From positions 62,001 through 126,000 of the forward strand of contig NZ_ADVZ01000002.1 of NCBI RefSeq assembly GCF_000178995.1: DNA of 64,000 nucleotides, written 5' to 3'. Both the position numbers and the translations under genes were made by a program. The notes below the pieces were generated by a model. The model had not been told where the DNA came from, ran no database searches, and saw only the letters and a program-made list of their open reading frames with translations. This DNA is from Afipia sp. 1NLS2 (lineage in GTDB: Bacteria > Pseudomonadota > Alphaproteobacteria > Rhizobiales > Xanthobacteraceae). Positions 51,360 to 61,674 of the stretch are shown here, piece by piece (position 1 is the first letter of the stretch; each line of letters begins with the position of its first letter).

Positions 51360-52742
51360 ATGGGTCCCAAGTCACTCGAACGCCTGAAAGAATTTCTCGC
51401 GCAGCTTCCGCCGAAGTCGCAGGCGCTGCTGATGCGGGAGTTCGAGCGCGCCATCGAGCGTGGTGGCGACGACGCGATCGTGGCCAACATCGTTCTCGCC
51501 GAGTTGCGCAAGATCGTGCGCGCCCCCGACGAAAACACCACGCCCCGCACCGATGATCCCGCGCGTTTGCTATTCACACCGGTCGAACCGTTTTTGATCG
51601 AGGGCACGGGGGCGGTCAGGCCCGGACAGATCAGGCGCACTTCACTGGCGCCGGTCTGGATGTGGCTGTCGCGCGAAGGCGCTCCGACGGAGACTCAGAC
51701 ATACGAAGCAGTGCTGAAAAATCCGCAGGCAACCGCGACCGAGATCGATCGTGCGGTGCGTCAGATGCAGCTTGCGTCCGCGCAGGCGATCGAGGCGGCG
51801 GCCAGCGGTACGGACCGCCGTGGTTTTGGCCGCATCGGCACGCCTTCCGCAGTGGAAGATATTCCCGCGATCGGCGCCGTCCTCAAAATTCGCGAGTCGC
51901 TCGAGATTTTCGGCGCGCGCCTGCCGGGGCAGATACGCGCTTTGAACGAAGCACAAGTCGCTTCCGTCACCACGGCGATGAATCTGCCTTCACTGCAGAC
52001 CCCGCAGGCTCTGCCTTTCGCCTTGTCGGTCGTGATGCAGCGGCTGATGTCGCCCTGGCAGGTGATCCGCCTGAGCATTTCTGTGGCGGCCTCCGACGAC
52101 GAGGTTCGCGTGGCGGGCACGCCCTACGGGGTCGCTGTCACCATGGCAATCCACGATCTGTCGCGTCTTGTGGGAGAACTGCGCAACGACGTCCGTCGCG
52201 GAAAGTTCGACGACACCGCCAATATTCTGAAAGTCCTTCATGACGGCCTGCGTGGGTTGCGCACCGAACTGGACATTCGTTCGGATTCGGCTTGGGGCAA
52301 GCAGCTCTCATCGATGCGGGCTGAAATCTCCAATGCACTGGACTCGGAAATCGGCTCCGTGCCCGGCCGCGTTCGTCGTCTGCTGCGCCAGCGGCCCGAT
52401 AAGGACATCACGGCGAACAGTCGCATCGACGAGATGGAAGTCGACGAAACCGCGGCGTTCATCGACTTCGTCGCCACTTGCCGCAACTACGCGAGCGAAC
52501 TCGCCATCAACGAGGTGACGCGGCGCACCTATAGCGATCTGCAGCAATACATCGAGAAGGCCACCGAATCGCTGGTCGAAACGCTTCGGGCGAGCGACAC
52601 CAGAACCCGGCCGTTCCGCTACGCCCAGGCGCAGGCGGCGATCCGCTTCTGCGAGGTGATCTTTGGGCCCGATTATGCCTCATTGATGAAAAAGGCGGTC
52701 GAAGTCGCCAAATCCGAGCGGAAAACTTCCCGCAAAACCTGA
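51360..52742 (+). CDS. Conserved-looking hypothetical protein, 460 aa
   Basis: A soluble, mostly helical protein starting MGPKSLERLKEFLAQLPPKS. No motif or family recognised. Visible features: an acidic-basic helical N terminus, a middle region with NLPSLQTPQALPFALSVVMQ, and a C-terminal helical part (YSDLQQYIEKATESLVETLR). No signal peptide or membrane segment. A CtrA-like site 64 bases upstream suggests cell-cycle-linked expression. The frame extends up to 51288 without a better ribosome site. It precedes the ccm cluster by 116 bases. Confidence 0.7.
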   Translation: MGPKSLERLKEFLAQLPPKSQALLMREFERAIERGGDDAIVANIVLAELRKIVRAPDENTTPRTDDPARLLFTPVEPFLIEGTGAVRPGQIRRTSLAPVWMWLSREGAPTETQTYEAVLKNPQATATEIDRAVRQMQLASAQAIEAAASGTDRRGFGRIGTPSAVEDIPAIGAVLKIRESLEIFGARLPGQIRALNEAQVASVTTAMNLPSLQTPQALPFALSVVMQRLMSPWQVIRLSISVAASDDEVRVAGTPYGVAVTMAIHDLSRLVGELRNDVRRGKFDDTANILKVLHDGLRGLRTELDIRSDSAWGKQLSSMRAEISNALDSEIGSVPGRVRRLLRQRPDKDITANSRIDEMEVDETAAFIDFVATCRNYASELAINEVTRRTYSDLQQYIEKATESLVETLRASDTRTRPFRYAQAQAAIRFCEVIFGPDYASLMKKAVEVAKSERKTSRKT

Positions 52743-52858
52743 TTTTTTTGTTCCAGCTCAATTGAAATAGCCGTTTGCAAAGGTTGACTTCGCGTGGTGT
52801 AACCCCGCCGCGCCCTGAAGTTTTGCCGGGCGCTGGCCAGTCCTGTTCGGAAACCGGA

Positions 52859-53962
52859 ATGTCACTTTGGTTCATGCTCGCGTTGATGACGGCTGTGGCG
52901 GTCTTCGCGGTGCTGTGGCCGCTCGGGCGGCAAGTCAAACGAGGGCCGGCCGCCAGCGAAACCGTCGTCTATCAGGACCAACTGGCCGAAGTGACGCGCG
53001 ACGCTGATTCCGGTTTGATCGGCCCGGTGGAAGCGGAAGCCGCGCGGATCGAGATCAGCCGCCGCCTGCTGGCCGCAGCCACAAGCGAGGAGGGCGGTAC
53101 GCTTGCCGTCAGCAAGAGTTGGCGCCGCGCGGTGTCGATCGTCGCGCTGGCTGGATTGCCTTTGCTTGCCGCCGGTCTTTACCTCCAGATCGGCTCGCCC
53201 TGGCTGCCGGATTTTCCATTTGCCGCGCGCCAGCAGATGAAGCCGCAGGACGCCTCGATCGAGCGTCTGATTGCACGGGTGCAAGAGATACTTGAGAAGA
53301 ATCCCAAGGACGGACGCGGCTGGAGCGTGCTGGCGCCGGTGCTGCTCAAGCTCGGTCGCGTCGACGAGGCTGTTCCGGCCTTCCGCAACGCGCTTGCCTA
53401 TAACGCGGAGACGGCAGGCCGCCACGCCGATCTCGGGGAAGCCCTTACGGTAGCTGCGAACGGCGTGGTGACGGCGGAGGCCAAGGCCGAATTTGACCGT
53501 GCTCTGGTGCTCGACCCGAACGAGAGCAAGGCTCGCTATTTCACCGGTGTTGCGCTGGAACAAGACGGCCAGCCGGCCAAGGCGGCCGATATCTGGCGCG
53601 GAATGCTGGAAAAGGCACCGGCCGATGCGCCGTGGCGGTCACTGGTTCAGGAGGCCTTGGCGCGGGTGTCTGGCAACCGCCCTCCGGCGCTATCCGCAGA
53701 CCAGATGTCGATGGCCAAGGGGATGGATGCTGCGGGCCGCAGCGCCATGATCGAAAGCATGGTCGAGCGGCTGGCGGACCGTCTCAAAACGAACAAGGAT
53801 GACGTCGAAGGATGGCTGCGGCTGGTACGGGCCTATATGGTTCTCGGCGAAAAGGACAAGGCCAACGCCGCGCGTGACGATGCAAGGCAGGCCGTGAGTG
53901 GGAATTCTGAACATTTGCGCCAGCTCAATGATGGCCTCAAGGGACTTGGAATAGACGGATAG
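52859..53962 (+). CDS. ccmI: Cytochrome c biogenesis protein CcmI (CycH)
   Basis: A 367-aa protein: N-terminal membrane helix ([18 protein letters not shown]), a cytosolic leucine-zipper-like loop ([18 protein letters not shown]), second helix ([20 protein letters not shown]), then a periplasmic TPR region ([55 protein letters not shown]). CcmI holds apocytochrome c and presents it to the CcmF/H haem ligation complex. First of the ccmI-E-F-H operon, the cycHJKL order of Bradyrhizobium. Confidence 0.93.
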   Translation: MSLWFMLALMTAVAVFAVLWPLGRQVKRGPAASETVVYQDQLAEVTRDADSGLIGPVEAEAARIEISRRLLAAATSEEGGTLAVSKSWRRAVSIVALAGLPLLAAGLYLQIGSPWLPDFPFAARQQMKPQDASIERLIARVQEILEKNPKDGRGWSVLAPVLLKLGRVDEAVPAFRNALAYNAETAGRHADLGEALTVAANGVVTAEAKAEFDRALVLDPNESKARYFTGVALEQDGQPAKAADIWRGMLEKAPADAPWRSLVQEALARVSGNRPPALSADQMSMAKGMDAAGRSAMIESMVERLADRLKTNKDDVEGWLRLVRAYMVLGEKDKANAARDDARQAVSGNSEHLRQLNDGLKGLGIDG

Positions 53963-54020
53963 ACATGATGCCGGAAACCGTGAATGGGTCATCGGGCCGC
54001 GTCATGCGCGAAAGGCTACA

Positions 54021-54521
54021 ATGACGCGCAAACAACGGCGGCTGACGATGATTGCGGGCGCGCTGGCGGTGTTGGCGGTGGCCGCGGCGCTGGTGCTGAA
54101 CGCCATGCGTAGTTCCATCATGTTCTTCACCACACCCGGCAAGATCGCCGAACAACATATTGCACCCGGTACCAAATTCCGGCTCGGCGGTCTTGTCGAG
54201 AAGGGCTCGCTGGTGCGCGGCGATCAGTTGAAGGTCAATTTCGAGGTGACCGACGGCAGCGCCAAGGTGCCGGTGGCTTTTCAGGGCATCCTGCCGGACC
54301 TGTTCCGCGAGGGTCAGGGTGTGATCTCGGAAGGCTCGCTCGATTCGAGCGGCGTCTTCCATGCCGACACCGTGCTTGCCAAGCATGACGAGACCTACAT
54401 GCCCAAGGCCGTGGCCGACGAGTTAAAGAAGGAAGGCCACTGGAAGGATGATTACGGCAACGCCTCGAAGAGCAATTATGGCAAGACCTCAGCCGCCGAT
54501 GCGCCGGGGGGCGTGAGATGA
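54021..54521 (+). CDS. ccmE: Haem chaperone CcmE (CycJ)
   Basis: A 166-aa haem chaperone: N-terminal membrane anchor ([20 protein letters not shown]), an OB-fold periplasmic domain ([20 protein letters not shown]), and the covalent haem-binding motif HDETY with His122 and Tyr126. It carries haem to CcmF. Overlaps ccmF by four bases (ATGA). Confidence 0.95.
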   Translation: MTRKQRRLTMIAGALAVLAVAAALVLNAMRSSIMFFTTPGKIAEQHIAPGTKFRLGGLVEKGSLVRGDQLKVNFEVTDGSAKVPVAFQGILPDLFREGQGVISEGSLDSSGVFHADTVLAKHDETYMPKAVADELKKEGHWKDDYGNASKSNYGKTSAADAPGGVR

Positions 54522-56506
54522 TCGCCGAGGGCGGGCACTACGCGCTGGTGCTGGCGCTCGGGCTGGCGTTGATCCAGTCGTTCGTGCCGCTGATCGGCGC
54601 GCGGGTGAAAGATCCCGCGCTGATGAACGTGTCGCGCTCCACGGCGATCGCACAATTCGCTTTCGTGCTGCTGTCCTTCGGGGCGCTGATCTTGTTGCAC
54701 GTCCTGTCAGATTTCTCCGTCGTCAACGTCTATGAGAACTCACATTCGCTGAAGCCGCTGATCTACAAGATCACCGGCGTCTGGGGAAACCATGAAGGCT
54801 CGATGCTTTTGTGGGTGTTCATCCTGTCGCTGTTCGGCGCGCTTGTCGCGATCTTCGGCGTCAATCTGCCGCTGTCGCTGCGCGCGCATGTGCTGGCGGT
54901 GCAGGCGTGGATCGCGACCGCGTTCTATCTGTTCATCCTACTGACCTCCAATCCGTTCCTGCGCATCGCGAACCCGCCGCTTGAAGGCCGCGACCTCAAC
55001 CCGATCCTGCAGGATCCGGGCCTCGCCGTGCATCCGCCGATGCTCTATCTTGGCTATGTCGGCTTTTCGATCTCGTTCTCGTTCGCCATCGCAGCGCTGA
55101 TCGAGGGCCGCATTGATGCGGCGTGGGCGCGCTGGGTGCGGCCATGGACGCTAATGGCGTGGATATTCCTCACGCTCGGCATCGCGATGGGCTCGTACTG
55201 GGCCTATTACGAACTCGGCTGGGGTGGCTGGTGGTTCTGGGACCCGGTCGAGAATGCCTCGCTGATGCCTTGGCTCGCCGGCACGGCGCTCCTTCACTCG
55301 GCGGTGGTGATGGAGAAGCGCGAGGCGCTGAAGATCTGGACCGTGTTGCTGGCGATCCTCACCTTCTCGCTGTCGCTGCTTGGCACGTTCCTCGTGCGTT
55401 CGGGCGTGCTCACCTCGGTTCATGCGTTCGCGACCGATCCCCGCCGCGGCGTCTTCATCCTGATGATCCTGTGTGTGTTCATCGGCGGCAGCCTGTCGTT
55501 CTATGCGTGGCGCGCGGCCTCATTGAAGCAGGGCGGTCTGTTCGCACCGATTTCGCGCGAGGGCGCGCTGGTGCTCAACAACCTGCTGCTGACTACGGCT
55601 TGCGCCACCGTTTTCGTAGGCACGCTTTATCCGCTGGCGCTGGAAGTCGTGACCGGCGAGAAGATTTCTGTCGGCGCGCCGTTCTTCAACCTCACCTTTG
55701 CACCGCTGTTCCTGCCGCTCTTGCTGGCGGTGCCGTTCGGCCCGTTGCTCGCATGGAAGCGTGGCGATCTCGTCGGCGCCGCGCAGCGCCTGATGATGGC
55801 GGGTATCGTCGCTCTGGTGACGATTGCCATTGTCTGGGCATGGCAGCGGGGCGGCAGCGCGTTTGCGCCGCTCGCGATCGGGCTTGCGGTGTTCGTCATT
55901 CTCGGCTCGGCGGTCGATATCGCCGAGCGCGTGAAGCTGTTCCGCGCACCTTTTGAGACCTCATGGTCCCGCGCCAAGGGATTGCCGCGCTCGGCTTGGG
56001 GCACGGCGTTTGCTCATGCGGGGCTTGGCATCGCGCTGATCGGCATTGTCTGTGAATCGACGTGGAACATCGAACACATCGCCACGATGCGGCTGAACGA
56101 TACCGCGCAGCTTGGCAGCTACAGCGCGACCTTCGACGGCATGACCTCGCGGCAGGGCCCGAACTATCGCGAGGACATCGCGACCTTCACCATCCGGCAG
56201 GACGGCGCCTTGGTTGGCACAATGACGCCGTCGAAGCGCAGCTTCACGACGCGCGGCATGTCCACCACGGAGGCAGCGCTGATGACGCGCGGCGTGAGCC
56301 AGCTCTACATCTCGCTCGGCGCGGTGGAGCCCAATGGTTCGATCACTGCGCGCATTTACTACAAGCCGATGGTGCTTCTGATCTGGTTCGGCCCGGTGCT
56401 GATGGCGTTCGGTGGCATGCTGTCGCTGTCGGACCGCCGCCTGCGGGTCGGCGCGCCGAAGCCCGCGCGCCCGAAGCTCAGTGGCCTTGCGCAACCGGCG
56501 GAGTAG
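54518..56506 (+). CDS. ccmF: Haem lyase subunit CcmF (CycK)
   Basis: A 662-aa polytopic protein with about 14-15 membrane helices and the tryptophan-rich WWD signature [20 protein letters not shown] near residues 231-250, plus the CcmF core [20 protein letters not shown] and [19 protein letters not shown]. It transfers haem from CcmE to apocytochrome c with CcmH and CcmI. Start overlaps ccmE. Confidence 0.96.
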   Translation: MIAEGGHYALVLALGLALIQSFVPLIGARVKDPALMNVSRSTAIAQFAFVLLSFGALILLHVLSDFSVVNVYENSHSLKPLIYKITGVWGNHEGSMLLWVFILSLFGALVAIFGVNLPLSLRAHVLAVQAWIATAFYLFILLTSNPFLRIANPPLEGRDLNPILQDPGLAVHPPMLYLGYVGFSISFSFAIAALIEGRIDAAWARWVRPWTLMAWIFLTLGIAMGSYWAYYELGWGGWWFWDPVENASLMPWLAGTALLHSAVVMEKREALKIWTVLLAILTFSLSLLGTFLVRSGVLTSVHAFATDPRRGVFILMILCVFIGGSLSFYAWRAASLKQGGLFAPISREGALVLNNLLLTTACATVFVGTLYPLALEVVTGEKISVGAPFFNLTFAPLFLPLLLAVPFGPLLAWKRGDLVGAAQRLMMAGIVALVTIAIVWAWQRGGSAFAPLAIGLAVFVILGSAVDIAERVKLFRAPFETSWSRAKGLPRSAWGTAFAHAGLGIALIGIVCESTWNIEHIATMRLNDTAQLGSYSATFDGMTSRQGPNYREDIATFTIRQDGALVGTMTPSKRSFTTRGMSTTEAALMTRGVSQLYISLGAVEPNGSITARIYYKPMVLLIWFGPVLMAFGGMLSLSDRRLRVGAPKPARPKLSGLAQPAE

Positions 56507-56510
56507 GGCG

Positions 56511-57002
56511 ATGCGGCGTCTCGCGGCGATTGTTGCGCTTGTGCTGATGGCGGGTCTGCCGTCGGTTCTCCATGCGGTTCAGCCCGATGAAGTCATGCAC
56601 GATCCGGCCAAGGAGGCGCGGGCGCGGGCCCTGTCGCGCGAACTGCGCTGCATGGTCTGCCAGAACCAGTCGATCGACGATTCGGAAGCGCCGCTGGCGC
56701 GCGACTTGCGCTTGCTGGTGCGCGAACGGATCGCTGCCGGCGATAGCGACAGGCAGGTGCTGGATTTTCTTGTTGCGCGTTACGGCGAATTCGTCCTGTT
56801 GAAGCCGCCGCTCAAGGAACACACGCTGATCCTGTGGTTGCTCACGCCCGTCGTTCTGATCGGCGGCGGGGCGGGGTTGTGGTTGTACAACCGCAAGCGC
56901 TGGGCCTCGCGGCGCGAGGATGTCACCGCACTGACGCCCGAGGAGGAGGCGCGGCTGGAAAAGCTGATCGCCGATCAAGACTCCATGGAAAAGTCCGCTT
57001 GA
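56511..57002 (+). CDS. ccmH: Cytochrome c maturation protein CcmH (CycL)
   Basis: A 163-aa protein: signal peptide (MRRLAAIVALVLMAGLPSVL), the redox motif LRCMVCQNQSIDDS (C47, C50), the YGEFVLLKPP segment and a C-terminal membrane helix (LILWLLTPVVLIGGGAGLWL). It reduces apocytochrome thiols for haem ligation. It follows ccmF by four bases. ccmG is not in this cluster and must be elsewhere. Confidence 0.95.
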   Translation: MRRLAAIVALVLMAGLPSVLHAVQPDEVMHDPAKEARARALSRELRCMVCQNQSIDDSEAPLARDLRLLVRERIAAGDSDRQVLDFLVARYGEFVLLKPPLKEHTLILWLLTPVVLIGGGAGLWLYNRKRWASRREDVTALTPEEEARLEKLIADQDSMEKSA

Positions 57003-57047
57003 GCGATTAGAGTGAGCGCAACGCTTCTCGTTCGTCCCGGAGACCAC

Positions 57048-57752
57048 ATGGTTGGCGACCGTATCGCTTCATCCGAAGATCTGGCCGATGCCTATCCGAA
57101 CCCGGTTTCTCCGGCTTCGTTGTTCAAGGAGATCGATCATGTGGATGAGAACTATGCAGCCCTGATCTCGGCTTCGCCGTTTGTCGTGCTCGCGACAGTC
57201 GGCCCCGAGGGGTTGGATTGCTCCCCGCGTGGGGACGCGCCCGGTTTTGTCACGGTTCGGGATTCCAAAACTCTGCTGTTGCCGGATCGCAGAGGCAACA
57301 ATCGGCTCGATTCTTTCAGAAACATTTTGTCCGATAACCGCATTGGAATGCTTTTCCTGATTCCAGGTTACGGGCAGACCTTGCGTGTGAATGGGAACGC
57401 CGAACTATCTTGCGATCCGGACCTGCGGGCGCAATTCGAGGTCGCTGGCAAGCAGCCTGCGAGTGTCATGATCATTCATGTGGAGAAGGTCTTCTTTCAG
57501 TGCTCCCGTGCGGTCCTGCGCGCTGAACTTTGGAATCCGGAGCGGCGAACTGGCAAACTCGACCTGCCGTCGGCCGGCACGATCCTGCGCGATATTACGG
57601 CACGCAACGGGGAGATCGCGACGTTTGACGGCCACGCTTACGACGCTGCGTTGCCGGGGCGGGATCAAGGCGACGTTGTACTGAAGGCGATATTTCCACG
57701 ATGCCTGCGGCATCAGCCCGCAGGCGGTATCCCCTTAATTACCAAAACTTAA
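57048..57752 (+). CDS. Pyridoxamine 5'-phosphate oxidase family protein (PPOX class)
   Basis: A 234-aa flavin-type split-barrel protein of the MSMEG_1061-like PPOX class. Conserved: YAALISASPFVVLATVGPEG, DCSPRGDAPGFVTVRDSKTL, LLPDRRGNNRLDSFRNIL and FLIPGYGQTLRVNGNAELS. It probably binds FMN or F420-like cofactor; the substrate is unknown. GGAG lies 6 bases before ATG 57048. Downstream of ccmH but with its own spacer. Confidence 0.88.
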   Translation: MVGDRIASSEDLADAYPNPVSPASLFKEIDHVDENYAALISASPFVVLATVGPEGLDCSPRGDAPGFVTVRDSKTLLLPDRRGNNRLDSFRNILSDNRIGMLFLIPGYGQTLRVNGNAELSCDPDLRAQFEVAGKQPASVMIIHVEKVFFQCSRAVLRAELWNPERRTGKLDLPSAGTILRDITARNGEIATFDGHAYDAALPGRDQGDVVLKAIFPRCLRHQPAGGIPLITKT

Positions 57753-57846
57753 TTCCCCCGACAGAGCGCCGTAAGGGCGCATCCCCCATCTTTCACTCCG
57801 AAGACGCAGCCCGCGTCACGAATTTCGATTCACCGGAGTGACCCCC

Positions 57847-59424
57847 ATGACCAACCCCGCCGACCTCCCGAAAATCCCGCCCCAGAAAAAACCGCGCGGT
57901 CTTCTCGCCATGCGCAAATTCGCCTTGATGGCGTCCGTCGTCGTCGGTCTCGGCGCCGCCGCTTATGGCCTCAGCACGCCGTATGCGACGGACATGTTCG
58001 TCGGCACCGCGCATGCGCAGGTCAACAAGGACGTGCGGCAGGTTCAGCAGCCGGTCGGCTTTGCCGACATTGTCGAGCGCGTGAAGCCGTCGGTGATTTC
58101 GGTGCGCGTCCGGATCGAGGAGAAGCAAACGGCGGACAACAATGACGACCTGCCGTTCCCGCCCGGCTCGCCGATGGAGCGGTTCTTCCGCCGTTTCGGT
58201 GGCCCTGATGGCTTCCCGGGTGGCCCCGGCGGCCGCCGTGGTCGTGGCAATCTCGTGACCGGGCAGGGCTCGGGCTTCTTCATTTCGGCTGACGGTTATG
58301 CCGTCACCAACAACCATGTTGTCGATGGCGCCGACAAGGTCGAAGTTACGACCGATGACGGCAAGACCTACAAGGCCAAGGTGATCGGCACCGACAAGCG
58401 CACCGACCTCGCGCTGATTAAGGTCGAGGGCGGCAGCAACTTCCCGTTCGCGAAACTGTCCGATGGCGAGCCGCGCATCGGTGACTGGGTGCTGGCGGTC
58501 GGCAATCCGTTCGGCCTCGGCGGCACCGTGACCGCGGGCATCGTGTCCGCGCGCGGCCGTGACATCGGCAACGGCCCGTATGACGACTTCATCCAGATCG
58601 ACGCGCCCGTGAACAAGGGCAATTCGGGCGGCCCGGCCTTCAACACCGAAGGCGAAGTGATCGGCGTCAACACCGCGATCTATTCGCCGTCCGGCGGCAG
58701 CGTCGGCATCGCGTTCTCGATCCCGTCTGCGACGGTGAAGAACGTGGTTGCCCAGCTCAAGGATAAGGGCAGCGTCAGCCGCGGCTGGATCGGCGTGCAA
58801 ATCCAGCCCGTCACGCCGGAGATCGCCGACAGTCTCGGACTAAAGAAGGCCGAGGGTGCGCTGGTGGCGGAGCCGCAGACCAATGGTCCCGCCGCCAAGG
58901 CAGGCATTGAATCGGGTGACGTCATCAACAAGGTGAACGACCAGCCGGTGAAGGATGCCCGCGAACTCGCTCGCACCATCGGTGGCATGGCGCCCGGCGC
59001 GTCGATCAAGCTCGGCGTGCTCCACAAGGGCTCTGAAAAGACGCTGACGTTGACGCTCGGCGAACTGCCGAACGCCAAGTCGATCAAGACCGGCTTCAAC
59101 GATAACGACAACGGTCTCGGCCGGAACGGCAACGGTTCGGATGTGCCCAACCTCGGCCTCACCGTGGCCCCGGCGAGGTCCGTCGCGGGCGCTGGCAAGG
59201 AAGGAGTGGTGGTCACCAACGTCAATCCGGACGGCGCGTCCGCCGAACGCGGCTTGAAGGAGGGCGATGTGATTCTCGAGGTTGCCGGCAAGTCGGTCGC
59301 TACGGCGGACGATATCCGCAACGAATTGAATACTGCCCGCGCCGACAAGAAGAACAGTGTCCTGATCCGTGTCCGGAGCGGCGATTCATCACGTTTCGTC
59401 GCATTGCCGGTCGGCAAGGGCTAA
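57847..59424 (+). CDS. degP: Do/DegP family periplasmic serine protease
   Basis: A 525-aa HtrA/Do protease. Uncleaved or cleaved signal (MRKFALMASVVVGLGAAAYG ... HAQ), catalytic triad His157 (YAVTNNHVVD), Asp187 (RTDLALIKV) and Ser260 (NKGNSGGPAFN), then two PDZ domains (about 335-420 and 430-515). A Gly/Arg-rich insert (GGPDGFPGGPGGRRGRG) lies before the protease core. Degrades or refolds damaged envelope proteins. Located upstream of a two-component pair and glnE; a terminator-like hairpin follows. Confidence 0.93.
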   Translation: MTNPADLPKIPPQKKPRGLLAMRKFALMASVVVGLGAAAYGLSTPYATDMFVGTAHAQVNKDVRQVQQPVGFADIVERVKPSVISVRVRIEEKQTADNNDDLPFPPGSPMERFFRRFGGPDGFPGGPGGRRGRGNLVTGQGSGFFISADGYAVTNNHVVDGADKVEVTTDDGKTYKAKVIGTDKRTDLALIKVEGGSNFPFAKLSDGEPRIGDWVLAVGNPFGLGGTVTAGIVSARGRDIGNGPYDDFIQIDAPVNKGNSGGPAFNTEGEVIGVNTAIYSPSGGSVGIAFSIPSATVKNVVAQLKDKGSVSRGWIGVQIQPVTPEIADSLGLKKAEGALVAEPQTNGPAAKAGIESGDVINKVNDQPVKDARELARTIGGMAPGASIKLGVLHKGSEKTLTLTLGELPNAKSIKTGFNDNDNGLGRNGNGSDVPNLGLTVAPARSVAGAGKEGVVVTNVNPDGASAERGLKEGDVILEVAGKSVATADDIRNELNTARADKKNSVLIRVRSGDSSRFVALPVGKG

Positions 59425-59481
59425 CTACATGTGAAGTTCCTTTCGATGGAATACGCCCCCCTCCGTCGGAAGGGTAATGGG

Positions 59482-59520
59482 TGGGCGGTGAGGTTTCCCC
59501 AGCTTCGCCGCCCATCTTCT
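59482..59520 (+). terminator. Terminator candidate after degP
   Basis: TGGGCGG (59482-59488) pairs with CCGCCCA (59508-59514), with additional pairing inside, followed by TCTTCTTTT. It would separate degP from the downstream response regulator gene. Confidence 0.5.
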
Positions 59521-59600
59521 TTTCAGTTCCCAATGCCTTGAAAGAAAACGGTCGTCGCGCCATGGTGATAGCCAATAATCCCGAACCGACTCCATCGCAG

Positions 59601-60281
59601 ATGCGCCTGCTTATTATTGAAGACGATCGCGAATCTGCGGAATACCTTGCGAAAGCCTTTCGCGAGGTCGGACATGTCGCGGAATTGGCTGGCGATGGCG
59701 AGGAAGGGTTGGCTCTGGCCCAGTCCGGCGATTACGACGTGCTGGTGGTCGACCGCATGTTGCCCAAGCGGGACGGCCTGTCGGTGATCGGCACGCTGCG
59801 CGAGAAGGGCGACACCACGCCCGCGCTGATCCTGTCCGCGCTCGGCCAGGTCGATGACCGCATCAAGGGCCTGCGCGCCGGTGGCGACGATTATCTGCCG
59901 AAGCCCTATTCATTCGCTGAACTGCTGGCGCGGGTCGAGGTGCTGTCCCGCCGCCGTGGTGGACCTTCGGAGGAAACGAGCTATCGCGTCGGCGACCTCG
60001 AACTCGACCGGTTATCGCATCAGGTCAGGCGCGGCACGACCGAGATCACGCTCCAGCCGCGCGAATTCCGCCTGCTCGAATATTTGATGAAGCATGCGGG
60101 GCAGGTGGTGACGCGCACCATGCTGCTGGAGAACGTATGGGACTATCACTTCGATCCGCAGACCAACGTCATCGACGTGCATATCTCGCGGCTGCGCTCG
60201 AAGATCGACAAGGGGCAGGAGCGTCCGCTGCTGCACACCATTCGCGGCGCCGGATACATGATACGTGACGGCCTTCGGTAA
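59601..60281 (+). CDS. OmpR-family response regulator after degP
   Basis: A 226-aa regulator starting MRLLIIEDDRES. Phospho-Asp51 in VLVVDRMLPKRDG, Lys in DDYLPKPYSFAE; the winged helix (QPREFRLLEYLMKHAGQVVT, HTIRGAGYMIRDG) follows. An in-frame ATG at 59562 would add 13 residues; the family usually begins at the one chosen. It overlaps the sensor kinase gene and is related to the envelope-stress regulators found beside degP in this family. Confidence 0.92.
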   Translation: MRLLIIEDDRESAEYLAKAFREVGHVAELAGDGEEGLALAQSGDYDVLVVDRMLPKRDGLSVIGTLREKGDTTPALILSALGQVDDRIKGLRAGGDDYLPKPYSFAELLARVEVLSRRRGGPSEETSYRVGDLELDRLSHQVRRGTTEITLQPREFRLLEYLMKHAGQVVTRTMLLENVWDYHFDPQTNVIDVHISRLRSKIDKGQERPLLHTIRGAGYMIRDGLR

Positions 60282-61674
60282 ACTGATCCGCACCACGGCG
60301 TTTCGCCTGACGCTGGTGTATCTTTTTCTGTTCGCGCTGTTCGCGGCTTCGCTGCTCGGCTACTTCGCCTGGAACACGCGGCGGATGATTACCGAGCAGA
60401 TCACCGAGACCGTCAACGGCGAACTGAGCGAACTCGATCAGCAATATTCCCGCGAGGGTATTCGCGGGTTGGTGTTTGCGATCGAGAACCGGGCGATGCG
60501 GCCCGGGGCCAATCTCTATCTGCTGACGACGCCGCAAGGGCAGGCGGTCGCGGGCAATATCGGCTCGCTCCAGCCCGGCGTGATGAGCCGTACTGGCTGG
60601 GCGAACACCGTCTATCACCGCCTCGACGAAAACGATTCCAAAAATCATTTTGCTCTGGTGCGTGTCACACAACTGTCCGGTGGATTTCGCCTTTTGATTG
60701 GGCGCGATCTGGAGGAGCGGCAGCGGCTGTTCGGTATCGTTGCCAAGGCGGCGCAATGGTCGGTGGCGATCGTGCTGCTGCTCGGGCTTTGCGGCGGCAT
60801 CTTCGTTGCGCGCAGGGTGCTCCACCGCATCGATGCGATGACGGGGACGACGCAGCGAATCATGGGCGGCGACCTGAGCGAGCGGCTACCAGTCGGGCGC
60901 AGCGGCGACGAACTCGATCGTCTTGCGGAAAATCTCAATGCGATGCTGGAGCGGATCGAGGCGCTGATGGCGGGGCTCAAGGAAGTCTCCGACAACATCG
61001 CCCACGATCTCAAAACGCCGCTGACGCGGCTGCGCAACCGCGCCGAGGAGGCGCTGGCCGACGCCGGCAACGAGGCGGAATACCGCGCCGCGCTGGAGCG
61101 CACCATCGAGGAATCCGACGGGCTGATCCGCACCTTCAATGCGTTGTTGATGATCGCGCGGGCGGAATCGGGGCAGGCGCGTGACAACATGGTCGATTTC
61201 GATACCGCCACTGTCGCCCGCGATATCCAGGAATTGTACGAGCCGCTGGCAGAAGACAGCGGCCTCGCGCTTCAGGTTCAAACCGAGCCCGCGTTCATTC
61301 ATGGCAACCGCGAACTCGTCAGCCAGGCGCTCGCCAATCTCGTCGAGAACGCCATCAAATACGGTAAGCCGACCGAACTTTCGCCAGATGTGAAGCCGTC
61401 GGTGCTGATCGAGGCGCGCCGCGACGCCGAAGGCGTCAAGCTCAGTGTCACCGATCACGGCGCCGGTATTCCCGAGGCGGACCGCCAGCGGGCGATGGAG
61501 CGATTCGTTCGTCTCGAAGCCAGCCGGACCCTGCCGGGTTCGGGATTGGGCTTAAGTCTAGCTTCGGCGGTCGCCGTGCTGCATGGAGGTGGGCTGCGGC
61601 TGGATGATGCGAAGCCTGGCGTGCGCGCGACCCTTGCCATGCCGGGGCGAGACGTGGAACAAGCGGGGGTATGA
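60265..61674 (+). CDS. HAMP sensor histidine kinase paired with 59601 regulator
   Basis: A 469-aa kinase: membrane helix 1 (LVYLFLFALFAASLLGYFAW), periplasmic domain (~40-165), helix 2 (VAIVLLLGLCGGIFVARRVL), HAMP (about 190-240), HisKA with phospho-acceptor His247 in NIAHDLKTPLTRLR, and HATPase with N-box ALANLVENAIKYG, G1 DHGAGIP and G2 GSGLGLSLASAV. GTG start overlapping the regulator stop; its own stop overlaps glnE by four bases. Confidence 0.92.
   Translation: MTAFGKLIRTTAFRLTLVYLFLFALFAASLLGYFAWNTRRMITEQITETVNGELSELDQQYSREGIRGLVFAIENRAMRPGANLYLLTTPQGQAVAGNIGSLQPGVMSRTGWANTVYHRLDENDSKNHFALVRVTQLSGGFRLLIGRDLEERQRLFGIVAKAAQWSVAIVLLLGLCGGIFVARRVLHRIDAMTGTTQRIMGGDLSERLPVGRSGDELDRLAENLNAMLERIEALMAGLKEVSDNIAHDLKTPLTRLRNRAEEALADAGNEAEYRAALERTIEESDGLIRTFNALLMIARAESGQARDNMVDFDTATVARDIQELYEPLAEDSGLALQVQTEPAFIHGNRELVSQALANLVENAIKYGKPTELSPDVKPSVLIEARRDAEGVKLSVTDHGAGIPEADRQRAMERFVRLEASRTLPGSGLGLSLASAVAVLHGGGLRLDDAKPGVRATLAMPGRDVEQAGV

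Noticed and set aside
54518-57002. Missing ccmG as a sign of a damaged ccm cluster
   Set aside because: The ccmI-E-F-H (cycHJKL) order without ccmG is normal for this family; no remnant is seen.
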